A stretch of 50,385 bases of DNA from Acidimicrobiaceae bacterium. Lineage in GTDB: Bacteria; Actinomycetota; Acidimicrobiia; Acidimicrobiales; RAAP-2. The DNA lies in assembly GCA_003160635.1 (NCBI GenBank), contig PMLV01000121.1, positions 66,818-117,202 on the forward strand, read 5' to 3'. Of this stretch, positions 33,022 to 41,031 are shown in pieces. Numbering within the stretch: the first letter of the stretch is position 1; each line of letters begins with the position of its first letter. Made by a program: the position numbers and the translations under genes. Below the pieces are notes generated by a model, which saw only the letters and a list, made by a program, of their open reading frames with translations, made no database searches and had not been told where the DNA came from.

Positions 33022-33822
33022 GTGTTGCACCCCGTCGAGAAAGACGCCGCGTTGTTCGTGCCCGACGGCGACCGTTATGTGCCGACGCCCTACTGCCAGG
33101 GACCGTGGGACCCCGGCGCACAGTTCGGAGGATCCCCGGCGGCGCTCCTCGCAACCCTCGTCGACACGACGCCGAGCCTTGTCCCGATGCAGGTGGCCCG
33201 GCTCACCACCGACTTGATGCGGCCCGCTCCGCTCACCCCCCTGACCGCCGAAGTGCACGTCATCCGGGAGGGCAAGAAGATCCAAGTGGTCGTGGCATCC
33301 TTGTTCGCCGACGGCGTCGAAGTCGCCCGGGCTACGGCTCTGCGGGTCCGTCGCGCCTCCGTTGAGGCCGACGGCCTCCCCGACGGCCGTAGCTCCAACC
33401 CACTGCCACCCCGACCGAAGCCGGTGGAAGAGGATCCCTTCGCGCCGAACCCCCACGGCTCGAGGTTGGCCATGGAATACCTTTTCGAGGGGTCCGGGGG
33501 GTACTACAGGCACCCAGGCTGGGTGCGACTGCGGATCGATGTCATCGCCGGGCAGCGTCCTCTGCCGGTGGCCCGGCTCGCCTACATAGCCGACAGCGCC
33601 AGCGGGGTGGGACACGTGCGGACGGTGCCGATCAGCTGGATCAACGCCGATGTCGCTCTCAACGTCGTCCGCGAGCCGGTCGGCGAGTGGCTCTCCCTCG
33701 ATGGCCGGAGCTGGATCGGGCACACCGGCACAGGGCAGGTGCAGGCCACGATGTCAGACGTCGAGGGCGTCGTCGCGACGGTCTCCATGGTCCGGCTCGT
33801 CGACCCCCCTGGTGCCTCATAA
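33022..33822 (+). CDS. Acyl-CoA thioesterase (double hotdog) family protein
   Basis: A protein of about 266 residues in the TesB-like thioesterase family: ALFVPDGDRYVPTPYCQGPWDP opens the first hotdog, then GGSPAALLATLV, LTTDLMRPAPLTPLTAEVHVIREGKKIQ-type strands, and a second hotdog ending in GTGQVQATMSDVEGVVATVSMVRL. It would hydrolyse acyl-CoAs to free acids. The start is uncertain: GTG 33022 fits the family length, but the frame is open upstream with an ATG at 32890. It diverges from the PEP-mutase-family gene. Confidence 0.75.
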   Translation: MLHPVEKDAALFVPDGDRYVPTPYCQGPWDPGAQFGGSPAALLATLVDTTPSLVPMQVARLTTDLMRPAPLTPLTAEVHVIREGKKIQVVVASLFADGVEVARATALRVRRASVEADGLPDGRSSNPLPPRPKPVEEDPFAPNPHGSRLAMEYLFEGSGGYYRHPGWVRLRIDVIAGQRPLPVARLAYIADSASGVGHVRTVPISWINADVALNVVREPVGEWLSLDGRSWIGHTGTGQVQATMSDVEGVVATVSMVRLVDPPGAS

Positions 33823-33983
33823 CGCCCCGGATGGAGGCAGCACCGGCGTGACGTCACCGTGAGCCGTGCTGCTAGCGTCGCCGGGAGGACGTTGAGGCGA
33901 GGGCTCTCCCGCGGTGTTGGCGCGTATAGGGCGCCGACGAGAGAGGCCGACCGTCTTTGACCAGTGGGGACTGACGAGGCTTG

Positions 33984-35111
33984 GTGACGGTGGATATCGA
34001 ACTCTCCGACGACCAGCGCTTGTTCCGCGACACGACTGCCCGATTTATTGAGGCGCGCTGTCCGATCGGAACTGTGCGAGCAATGGCGGACGATCCGCTG
34101 CTGCGCGATCCGGACATGCTGCGGGACGCCGGCGACCTCGGGTGGTTCGCCCTGTTCGTTCCCGAGGGGTATGGCGGGGGAAGCGTCTCGGGAACTCCGA
34201 TGCGTGACGCCGTCATCGTGGCCGAAGAACGCGGCCGAAGCGTCCAGCCAGGCCCGTTCATAGCGACGAACGTGGTGGCGTTCGCACTGGCCGAAGCTGG
34301 TCCGGCGCACCAACAGGAGGCCTGGCTCCCGCGCCTCGCCAGCGGCGAGGTGACGGCCGCGTGGGCAATCAGCGATCGCTCCGGCGCGCCTGAGGCCGGC
34401 GCCCTGCGTGCGCGCACCACGGGCACCGGCCTCGAGCTCTCGGGCACGGCCGGGCTCGTCTCGGACGGCAGCACCGCTGGCCTTTTTCTGGCCACTGCTC
34501 TTCGCGATACCGGCGAAGTGGCGCAGTGCGTCGTTCCCGCGGATACCACGGGCGTCACGATGACACGGCTCAGTAGCCTCGACCTCACCCGTGACTTCGT
34601 CGATGTGTCCTTCGACGGCGTACACGTCCCAGAGGACGCTGTGCTCACTACCGGCGATCCGAGGTCGTTCCTCGACCGCCTGATCGACGTTGCCGCAACT
34701 CTCACTGTTGCTGAATCTGTCGGCGCGATGAGTCGGCTGCTCGAGCTCACCGTTGCATACGCCAAGGATCGAACGGCGTTCGGTCGCCCGATCGGCTCCT
34801 TTCAGGCACTCAAACACCTCCTCGCAGACGCCAGCTTCTCGGTGGAGGTGAGTGCGGCCGGCGCGACGGCTGCGGCCCATGCGGTCGGCGACCACTCCGC
34901 CACTGCCTCGGAAATCGCCAGCATCGCCAAGGCCTACGTTGGCGACGCTGGCATCGCGGTCACGCAGACCTGCCAGCAGACCCATGGCGGCATCGGCTTC
35001 ACGTGGGAACACGATCTGCACTTCTATCTCAGGCGCCTCGCCGTTGACCGTGTGCTCTACGGCGACCCGTCGTGGCACCGCGAACGAATCTGCCGGATGC
35101 ACGGCCTATGA
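33984..35111 (+). CDS. Acyl-CoA dehydrogenase, small subunit type
   Basis: A 375-residue FAD-dependent acyl-CoA dehydrogenase-like protein: DDQRLFRDTTARFIEARCP, GWFALFVPEGYGGG, VTAAWAISDRSGAPEAG, and the FAD/C-terminal region YAKDRTAFGRPIGSFQALKH ... QTCQQTHGGIGFTWEHDLHFYLRRL-type end. The pairing with a second, larger dehydrogenase gene (start 35128, 16 bases downstream) matches the alpha2beta2 FadE enzymes that actinobacteria use for steroid and other bulky acyl-CoAs. GTG 33984 follows GAGG; TTG 33981 is an alternative. A 10-bp palindrome GTGACGTCAC lies upstream at 33848-33857. Confidence 0.9.
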   Translation: MTVDIELSDDQRLFRDTTARFIEARCPIGTVRAMADDPLLRDPDMLRDAGDLGWFALFVPEGYGGGSVSGTPMRDAVIVAEERGRSVQPGPFIATNVVAFALAEAGPAHQQEAWLPRLASGEVTAAWAISDRSGAPEAGALRARTTGTGLELSGTAGLVSDGSTAGLFLATALRDTGEVAQCVVPADTTGVTMTRLSSLDLTRDFVDVSFDGVHVPEDAVLTTGDPRSFLDRLIDVAATLTVAESVGAMSRLLELTVAYAKDRTAFGRPIGSFQALKHLLADASFSVEVSAAGATAAAHAVGDHSATASEIASIAKAYVGDAGIAVTQTCQQTHGGIGFTWEHDLHFYLRRLAVDRVLYGDPSWHRERICRMHGL

Positions 35112-35127
35112 CGCGAGGACGGATGCA

Positions 35128-36432
35128 ATGACCACAACGACACCGGTCGACCTCGAGGCGTACCGAAGAGAAGCTCGGGCGTGGATCGCCGCCAACCTCG
35201 CCCCGCGGGAGATTGGACAGGATCCTGTCGCCGCCAACTTGCGCGGGAGTCGCGAATACACACGGGAGCAGATGGCGGCCGAACGCCCCAAGCAACGAGC
35301 CCTGTTCGACGCCGGGTACGCGGGGATCACCTGGCCCGTCGAGTACGGCGGACAAGGTCTGACGCGTGCGCACGAGCGTGCGTTCCTCGAAGAGGCCGCC
35401 GGCTTCGAGTTGCCAGACTTCGGGTACGCCGGCTCCATGACGTTCGGAGTCTGCGCGGCAGTGATCCTGGCGCACGCTTCAGAGGACTTCAAGCGCCGGC
35501 ACTTGCCTCGCATGCTCAAGGGCGAGGAACTCTGGGTGCAATTCTTCTCTGAACCGTCGGGAGGATCGGACCTCGCGGGGATCCGGACGCGTGCGACTCG
35601 CGACGGCGATACATGGATCCTCAACGGCGCCAAAGTATGGACCTCGTTCGGCCACCTGGCCGATTGGGGTCTGTGTCTTGCCCGCTCGAACTGGAGCGTT
35701 CCGAAGCATCGCGGGCTCACGTGGTTCGGGGTACCGGTCGACGCGCCGGGTGTCACCGTGCGGGTGATCCGTCTCATCAACGGCGGTGCCGATTTTTGCG
35801 AAGAATTCTTCGATGACGTCGTGATCCCCGACGCCGAGCGGATCGGCGACGTCGATCAGGGATGGACGATTGCGCAGACCATGCTCGTCCACGAGCGCGG
35901 TGGGAGCACCGAGGTACCCGATGCCCCTCTCGAGCCGGGCCCCCTCGCCCCCGACCTGGTCGCCCTGGCGCGCGAGGTCGGTCGGATCGACGAACCTCAC
36001 GCCCGCCAGCTCATCGCTCAGGCCCACAGCTTAATGTTCCTACGGGACGCGCTGAGCCGGCGTATCAGGCGTACCCTCAAGCTTCACGGCGCCAATCCCG
36101 GTTACGCGGCGTACTGGGCGTTGGCACACGGGACCTTCGATGCCCAGCGTGCGAACCTCAGCATCGACCTCGCACGCGGTCACCTGGTTGCCTGGGAGCC
36201 GTCGGAGACTGAGGGTGTCGCGGCATCCACCGCGCTGGCGTTCCTCAACGGGAAGATCAACTCGGTCGCGGGCGGGACGGATCAGATGCAACGCAACGCC
36301 ATCAGTGAGCAGGTCCTCGGGCTGCCCCGCGAACCAAGTTTCGACCGCGACAAGCCCTTTGACCAGGTCGTGCGTGACGCCGAACATTGGGATGGTCGCG
36401 TCACCGGCCCGACCGGGCCCAGCCACAGTTGA
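35128..36432 (+). CDS. Acyl-CoA dehydrogenase, large subunit type
   Basis: A 434-residue acyl-CoA dehydrogenase. Seen: AGYAGITWPVEYGGQGLT, LWVQFFSEPSGGSDLAGIRT (FAD/substrate site), WILNGAKVWTSFGHLADW, and the C-terminal SVAGGTDQMQRNAISEQVLGLPRE motif typical of the FadE class. It directly follows the smaller dehydrogenase gene on the same strand and probably forms a heteromeric enzyme with it, introducing the alpha-beta double bond in a bulky acyl-CoA. ATG 35128 is chosen; the longer open frame lies inside the previous gene. Confidence 0.92.
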   Translation: MTTTTPVDLEAYRREARAWIAANLAPREIGQDPVAANLRGSREYTREQMAAERPKQRALFDAGYAGITWPVEYGGQGLTRAHERAFLEEAAGFELPDFGYAGSMTFGVCAAVILAHASEDFKRRHLPRMLKGEELWVQFFSEPSGGSDLAGIRTRATRDGDTWILNGAKVWTSFGHLADWGLCLARSNWSVPKHRGLTWFGVPVDAPGVTVRVIRLINGGADFCEEFFDDVVIPDAERIGDVDQGWTIAQTMLVHERGGSTEVPDAPLEPGPLAPDLVALAREVGRIDEPHARQLIAQAHSLMFLRDALSRRIRRTLKLHGANPGYAAYWALAHGTFDAQRANLSIDLARGHLVAWEPSETEGVAASTALAFLNGKINSVAGGTDQMQRNAISEQVLGLPREPSFDRDKPFDQVVRDAEHWDGRVTGPTGPSHS

Positions 36433-36480
36433 ACGGGCCCGCTCGGCGGGCGGCGATGCATACATAGCTTCGCCTTGCGA

Positions 36481-36503
36481 AGTACTACGTGGTATGTAGT
36501 ACT
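36481..36503. promoter_or_regulatory. Perfect inverted repeat, likely PadR operator
   Basis: Arms AGTACTAC (36481-36488) and GTAGTACT (36496-36503) form a perfect 8-bp inverted repeat around a 7-base spacer GTGGTAT. It ends 8 bases before the PadR start codon, a usual place for autoregulation in this family. The site is AT-richer than its surroundings and may contain the -10 element, which would leave a very short leader. Confidence 0.7.
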
Positions 36504-36511
36504 CTCATGCC

Positions 36512-36850
36512 ATGCGAACAGGACGAGAACCGAGAGTACTGCGCCGGCCCAACGACCCTCCCGTTCTGATCCTCACCAGCTTGGCTGCGGGATCGAAGCA
36601 CGGCCACGCTCTGGCCAAGGACATCGAGGCGTTCGCGGGGGTGAGCCTTGGCCCCGGCGCCCTCTATGGAGCAATTACCCGGCTCGAAGAACGCGGCTTG
36701 ATCGAGCCACTCCAAAGTGAGGACAGGCGGCGGCCGTACCGCATCACGAGTGCGGGCTCAGCTGCGCTGGCGGACATCGTGACCGATATGCGCCGGATCT
36801 CCGATGTGGGCGCGTCGCGGCTCGGGCTCACGTTGGGAACGCCCGGATGA
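36512..36850 (+). CDS. PadR family transcriptional regulator
   Basis: A 112-residue winged-helix protein of the PadR group: VLILTSLAAGSKHGHALAKDIEAFAGVSLGPGALYGAITRLEERGLIEPLQ-type helix-turn-helix and wing (residues about 18-68), then EDRRRPYRITSAGSAALADIV. It is of the short PadR_s2 kind. It is probably an autoregulating repressor acting at the repeat just upstream. The last four bases (ATGA) are shared with the next gene, a membrane protein, which is probably its main partner. Confidence 0.93.
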   Translation: MRTGREPRVLRRPNDPPVLILTSLAAGSKHGHALAKDIEAFAGVSLGPGALYGAITRLEERGLIEPLQSEDRRRPYRITSAGSAALADIVTDMRRISDVGASRLGLTLGTPG

Positions 36851-37788
36851 GCCGGGGCCACGAAGGGACGGCTGGACTGTTGCGGTGGTACCCGCAGACC
36901 TGGCGCGATCGCTACGGGGACGAACTTGTGGCGCTGATGGAAGACGACCTGGGCGAACGGCCCCCAACGCTGAGATTCAAGATGTCGGTGGCCAGGGCCG
37001 GCCTGCGCGAGCGCGCACATGGCACAGGATTGATCGGTGAGCAGCATTCCCCGACCGAGCGGACCCGAGCCGGAACGCTTTTGGTCCTTTGCTCGTGGAC
37101 TGCGTTCGTCCTTGCAGGGATCAGTTTCTCCAAGACCTCCGAGCACTTTGCCCAAGCCGTCCCGGTCGCCTCGCGATCGCTGGCTCAAGATGCCTTCAAC
37201 GTGGTGGCGATATTCGGCCTCCTCGGGAGTGCCCTCGTCGTGCTCGGTGGAATGGCCGCGCTCCCGGCGTTTGTCCGGTTGGTCCGAGGTGGCGGGTGGC
37301 CGGCTCTTCGGGCACACCTCCTCAGGGCCTGCCTCCTCACCGTGGTGATGGGCGTCGCCCTCATTCCTCTCGGTGCCTGGGCCCATCACCTGAATCAACA
37401 TCAGCGCAACGGAGGCGACGGGATCTACTCGGCTGCAATTGCGGCGTGGGCCGTGCTCGTCGCCGCGACCTTGGCTCAGTGGACGGCGGCCGCCGTCGCA
37501 GCCGGAAGGAGGATTGACGTGGCTCGCCGACTTCTGCGCCTCGAGGCGGGGCTGGCCGTCGCTGTCACAGGGGCGATGTTGGCTATCACGACGGCGGCGG
37601 CGCTCTGGTGGGCGGCGATCGCACAGCATGCGCCATGGTTCCTCCAAGGAACAGCGAATGGATCGGATAGATCGCCGTTCGATCCTCAGCTCGTGTTCAC
37701 GCTGGGCTTGATGTTGGCGGCCGTTCTGACGGCAGGTTACGGGGTGGCGCGGATTACTCGCTCTGCACGTGCACTCCGAGCAGAATGA
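36847..37788 (+). CDS. PadR-linked integral membrane protein
   Basis: A 313-residue protein with a cytoplasmic N-terminus carrying the motif LLRWYPQTWRDRYGDELVALMEDD, known from small anti-sigma-like or permease-like proteins encoded next to PadR regulators in actinobacteria. About six membrane segments follow (roughly residues 77-97, 118-140, 155-175, 195-215, 235-255 and 287-305). The function is unknown. The four-base overlap with the PadR gene implies co-translation. Confidence 0.7.
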   Translation: MSRGHEGTAGLLRWYPQTWRDRYGDELVALMEDDLGERPPTLRFKMSVARAGLRERAHGTGLIGEQHSPTERTRAGTLLVLCSWTAFVLAGISFSKTSEHFAQAVPVASRSLAQDAFNVVAIFGLLGSALVVLGGMAALPAFVRLVRGGGWPALRAHLLRACLLTVVMGVALIPLGAWAHHLNQHQRNGGDGIYSAAIAAWAVLVAATLAQWTAAAVAAGRRIDVARRLLRLEAGLAVAVTGAMLAITTAAALWWAAIAQHAPWFLQGTANGSDRSPFDPQLVFTLGLMLAAVLTAGYGVARITRSARALRAE

Positions 37789-37854
37789 GCTCCGCCTGAG
37801 GCGGCACGCCGACCCGTCCGGATAACCTCGCCGCCAGCCGGTCGGGACTCACTC

Positions 37855-38250
37855 TCAACTCCCGGGCGGGGGGCTGAGTCTGAACTGCTGCGTCTTCCAC
37901 CCTCGCCGACGGTGCACACGGGGAATGAGCCACCCGTGCAGTACCGGATGCTTCTTGGCAATGAGCGCTGCAGCATGGTCGGACTCGGCACCCTCGAGAA
38001 GTGCGGCGCTGGCTTGGATCGGTGCGCCGAGAGGGCGCCCACGCGCCGAGGACGGCGCAACCGTCACTATCGGCGTACGGCGGATCCGCTTCGCCTTACC
38101 GGACACATCCCAGGTGCGAAAGAAGGCATGGCCTCCTTCGACGACCACATTGACCGGCGTGGCAACTGCGGTGCCATCGCGTCGATACGTCGTCAGCTGA
38201 ATGTACTTCGCACCTTCGATCGGCGCGAAGTAGCTGGACTCACTGGCCAT
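37855..38250 (-). CDS. PPOX-class F420-dependent oxidoreductase-like protein
   Basis: A 131-residue split-barrel protein of the pyridoxamine-phosphate-oxidase-like class common in F420-using actinobacteria: AKYIQLTTYRRDGTAVATPVNVVVEGGHAFFRTWDVSGKAKRIRR-type opening (residues about 14-58), then VTVAPSSARGRPLGAPIQASA. It binds F420 or FMN and reduces small substrates; which one cannot be told. GAGG about 8 bases before ATG 38250 favours that codon over the in-frame GTG/ATG just upstream. It is convergent with the PadR-linked membrane protein. Confidence 0.85.
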   Translation of the reverse strand: MASESSYFAPIEGAKYIQLTTYRRDGTAVATPVNVVVEGGHAFFRTWDVSGKAKRIRRTPIVTVAPSSARGRPLGAPIQASAALLEGAESDHAAALIAKKHPVLHGWLIPRVHRRRGWKTQQFRLSPPPGS

Positions 38251-38557
38251 CGTCATCACCTCGCATCGTTCGATAATTCATACCTCGGGATGGGCCAAGG
38301 GTCGAGACCTGCCGACGAGCGCCCGCAATGGGAGTCCGTCCGAATCGCCGAGGACCAGGGGTGGTTGTGACCCCGGTATGCGTCGACGTCGAACGTCCGC
38401 TCCCGAGCAATAGAGCATCAATCGTCTGATGCAGCGGTATCCATCGCGCCAGCTCCGGCGCCTGTCGCCCAAGGGACACAGTTCCCTAACATCCGCTTCA
38501 CCGCCCCCTGACACCTGCCCTTGACACTCCTACACAGGGAAGAACGAGGAGGGCGAT
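38251..38557. promoter_or_regulatory. Divergent intergenic region with one weak DosR-like site
   Basis: These 307 bases separate the PPOX gene (minus) from the exported His/Met-rich protein (plus). GGGACACAGTTCCC at 38473-38486 has the 14-bp layout of the boxes at 28-29 kb with one mismatch in the right arm. TTGACA at 38521-38526 looks like a -35 element but has no -10 partner at the right distance. A strong AGGAGG ribosome site precedes ATG 38558. No gene is seen here. Confidence 0.35.
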
Positions 38558-39427
38558 ATGAGAGGTTTACCCGATCAGGTACGCGAACGGTGGACGGCGA
38601 TGGGGATGGCCGGCAGGGTGTGGTGGGCCGGCGCCGCCTCGGTGGCCACGGCCGCCGTGTTCGTGCTGGCGGCGACGACACTGACCGACGCCGCCTCGCC
38701 TCCGGCCACCGGGACGACCGCTGGCTCGTCACCGACCACCGCCGCCGGCGGCGGTGCCGAGGCTGGCACGGGATCGATGCCTGGCATGTCGGGAACGAAC
38801 ACACCCCGTGGGATGCCCGGGACGTCGACAACCGCCACTGTCTGCCCCAACGTGCAAGGAACCACGACGATGAGCGACGGCATGGTGATGGCGCCGGTCC
38901 CCTCGGGACCACCGACGGCGGCGCAACAGGCGGCAGCCAACCAACTGGTGGCCGAGACCACGGCCGCCGTTGCCAGGTACACCAGCCTCTCGGCGGCCAC
39001 GGCGGCAGGCTACGTGCCCGCGACCAATCCAAGTGGGTACGAGGTGCACTACGCCGACTGGGCCATCGTGAGGTCCGGGGACGTCCTCGACCCGAATCAC
39101 CCGTCCTCTCTGGTGTACGCCAACACGGTGAAGGGGCCGGTGCTGCTCGGCGCGATGTATCTCGGGGCTGGGCCCTGCCAACCGGGTCCCGACATCGGGG
39201 GTCCGCTCACTCAATGGCATGCTCACGACAACCTCTGCCTCTCGGCGACCCATCAGGTCGTGGGGAAGTCCAATGCGGCCGGGATCTGCGCCACCGGGGT
39301 CCACAACACGAGCACCTACTTCATGCTGCACGTCTGGGTGGCCCCGTCGTTGGCTGCCACCCACCAGTTCCAGCCCGACCTGACCCGGGCCGAGCTGGCC
39401 CCGATCATCAGGACCGGCCAGTCATGA
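38558..39427 (+). CDS. Exported His/Met-rich protein of unknown function
   Basis: A 289-residue protein with an N-terminal signal or anchor (about residues 20-46, WWAGAASVATAAVFVLAATT). A Thr/Ser/Gly/Met-rich linker follows (SMPGMSGTNTPRGMPGTS). The globular domain (about 105-285) has paired histidines in TQWHAHDNLCLSATHQ and HNTSTYFMLHVWV plus two or three cysteines. The Met-rich linker and HxH motifs suggest copper or other metal binding outside the membrane (inference). I cannot name the family. It overlaps the next, DoxX-like gene by ATGA, so the pair forms one unit. Confidence 0.75.
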   Translation: MRGLPDQVRERWTAMGMAGRVWWAGAASVATAAVFVLAATTLTDAASPPATGTTAGSSPTTAAGGGAEAGTGSMPGMSGTNTPRGMPGTSTTATVCPNVQGTTTMSDGMVMAPVPSGPPTAAQQAAANQLVAETTAAVARYTSLSAATAAGYVPATNPSGYEVHYADWAIVRSGDVLDPNHPSSLVYANTVKGPVLLGAMYLGAGPCQPGPDIGGPLTQWHAHDNLCLSATHQVVGKSNAAGICATGVHNTSTYFMLHVWVAPSLAATHQFQPDLTRAELAPIIRTGQS

Positions 39428-40509
39428 CCGCACGGGCGATGGGGCAGCCGGTGCGGGCGACCGCCCGGTCAGTCCGGATCGCCCTGGGGGTTGTCTGGTT
39501 GGCCGACGGCTTGCTGCAACTGCAGCCGAAGATGTTCGGGGTCGGCTTCGCCAACGACGTGATCCTGCCCTCGGCTCGGGGCCAACCCGGGATCGTGTCG
39601 GGCGCGATCACCCACACCGCGCACTTGATCTCGACCCAGCCGGTGGCGACGGACCTGGTCTTCGCCGGGACCCAGCTCTTGATCGGCGCTGGGCTCCTGA
39701 TCCACGAGACGGTGAAGCCGGCGCTGGCACTCTCCTTCGTCTGGGCTCTCGGGATCTGGTCCCTGGGGGAGGGTTTCGGCGGTCTCCTCGATGGCACCGC
39801 CATGCCGCTCACCGGTGCGCCCGGCGCCGCGCTGCTCTATGTCGCCATAGGCCTGATGGTGTGGCCCCGCAAAAAGCCGGCGGGCCCGGACGGTCCCGCC
39901 GCCGGCGAAGGGCTGCTCGGAGAGGCGGGAGCCCAAACCATATGGGCCCTCGTGTGGTGCGGCTTGGGGATTCTGTGGCTCCTCCCGGCCAGCAGCGACA
40001 GTGGCGCACTGTCCAGCGCGCTCAGCGGCGTGGCGGCGAGTCAGCCGGGTTGGCTGGCCCATCTCCAGCTCGCGGTGGCCCACTCTCTTCGAAGCGGGGG
40101 CGCCTCGGTGGCCGTCGGGGCCGGGCTCCTCTCCTTCGTCATCGGGGTGGGCCCGTTGCTGACTCGACGCTCCACCATCTTCCTGATCGGCGGTGCGGCG
40201 ATGGCACTCGATTTCTGGGTCCTCGGACAGGGTTTCGGGCAGTTCACCAGCGGGATGACCACCGATCCCAACACGGGGCCGCTTCTTATCCTGCTCGCCT
40301 TCGCCCTCGCGCCGGCTTCCGGACGTGAACGCCCGGGAGGGGAGGTCCATGCCGATGACCGCACCGTCGTCGATCTTCACCACTATCTGCCCGAGTTCGT
40401 CGAGGTTGCCGGTGGCACGCACGGATCACTGGACACAGGCACCCACGGACTCGTTGGGGCGCCTCCCGAGTCCGGCGAGAGACCGATCCTGGTGCGTTCA
40501 GCGCCGTAG
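39424..40509 (+). CDS. DoxX-like polytopic membrane protein
   Basis: A 361-residue membrane protein that looks like two DoxX-type four-helix halves. The first half begins RIALGVVWLADGLLQLQPKMFG and includes GTQLLIGAGLLI; the second begins WALVWCGLGILWLLPAS and includes FLIGGAAMALDFWVLGQGFGQ. A hydrophilic C-terminal tail (about 60 residues, His-rich: VDLHHYLPEF ... GTHGSLDTGTHG) follows. DoxX-like proteins are linked to quinone or redox chemistry, but the function here is unknown. It is coupled by ATGA to the exported His/Met-rich protein. Confidence 0.75.
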   Translation: MTARAMGQPVRATARSVRIALGVVWLADGLLQLQPKMFGVGFANDVILPSARGQPGIVSGAITHTAHLISTQPVATDLVFAGTQLLIGAGLLIHETVKPALALSFVWALGIWSLGEGFGGLLDGTAMPLTGAPGAALLYVAIGLMVWPRKKPAGPDGPAAGEGLLGEAGAQTIWALVWCGLGILWLLPASSDSGALSSALSGVAASQPGWLAHLQLAVAHSLRSGGASVAVGAGLLSFVIGVGPLLTRRSTIFLIGGAAMALDFWVLGQGFGQFTSGMTTDPNTGPLLILLAFALAPASGRERPGGEVHADDRTVVDLHHYLPEFVEVAGGTHGSLDTGTHGLVGAPPESGERPILVRSAP

Positions 40510-40526
40510 GGTTAGGCGAGCTTTCT

Positions 40527-40976
40527 TCATGCCCACGGCGGCACCGCCGGTCCCTCGCCCGTACTGATCAAGCGCCGAAGACTCCCATTGATATAGAAGC
40601 CCCATGCACTCGAACAGGCATCGAAACATTCAAATTCGGGAACCAAGCCCGTATGGGCGAAACGGACTTCCGTTTTGCTTCCATTTCGCGAAAGGTCGAA
40701 TGTGATTTCGGTTCCCGTCCACTCGCTCGGGTCTTCGGGACCAACGAGATCAGAGTCCACGACGCGCCAGACGACCTTTTGTCCAGGAACGAGCTCCGTT
40801 ACCTTCTGCTTGGAGTAATGAGCGCCCGGGTAGCGATACGTAAACTCATCACCGATCGTGTCGGTGGCCCCCGTCACGTCGCCCGTCCACCATCCGCGAA
40901 CGTTATTGATAGCGGCGAACGTCTCGTCTGGAGTTTGGTCCACCGAGAAGGTTGTGGTGAAGTCTTGACTCTTCAT
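40527..40976 (-). CDS. SRPBCC (AHSA1-like) protein, copy 1
   Basis: A 149-residue START-like protein of the AHSA1 type: FTTTFSVDQTPDETFAAINN and VRGWWTGDVTGATDTIGDEF, EWTGTEITFDL, GSKTEVRFAHTGLVPEFECFD and WGFYINGSLRRLI. It is clearly paralogous to the protein at 41852-42328 over its whole length. GAGGAG lies 6 bases before ATG 40976. It is the last gene of a three-gene minus-strand operon, with a short-chain dehydrogenase between the copies. Its ligand is unknown. Confidence 0.85.
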   Translation of the reverse strand: MKSQDFTTTFSVDQTPDETFAAINNVRGWWTGDVTGATDTIGDEFTYRYPGAHYSKQKVTELVPGQKVVWRVVDSDLVGPEDPSEWTGTEITFDLSRNGSKTEVRFAHTGLVPEFECFDACSSAWGFYINGSLRRLISTGEGPAVPPWA

Positions 40977-41031
40977 GATGTTCTCCTCTCTTCCGAATTT
41001 GAATTCGCAACAATGGGTTGAGCTGTTTCGA

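Noticed and set aside
33848-33857. GTGACGTCAC as an operator for the acyl-CoA dehydrogenase pair
   Set aside because: The palindrome is perfect but short, single and over 120 bases from the start, so chance cannot be excluded.
33582-35102. Long open frame (about 506 codons) on the minus strand opposite the thioesterase and acyl-CoA dehydrogenase
   Set aside because: It covers two well-supported plus-strand genes, has low-complexity composition and no family motifs; high GC content leaves long antisense frames open.
38521-38526. TTGACA as a -35 element for the His/Met-rich protein gene
   Set aside because: No -10-like hexamer lies 16-18 bases downstream; that stretch is already the ribosome site.
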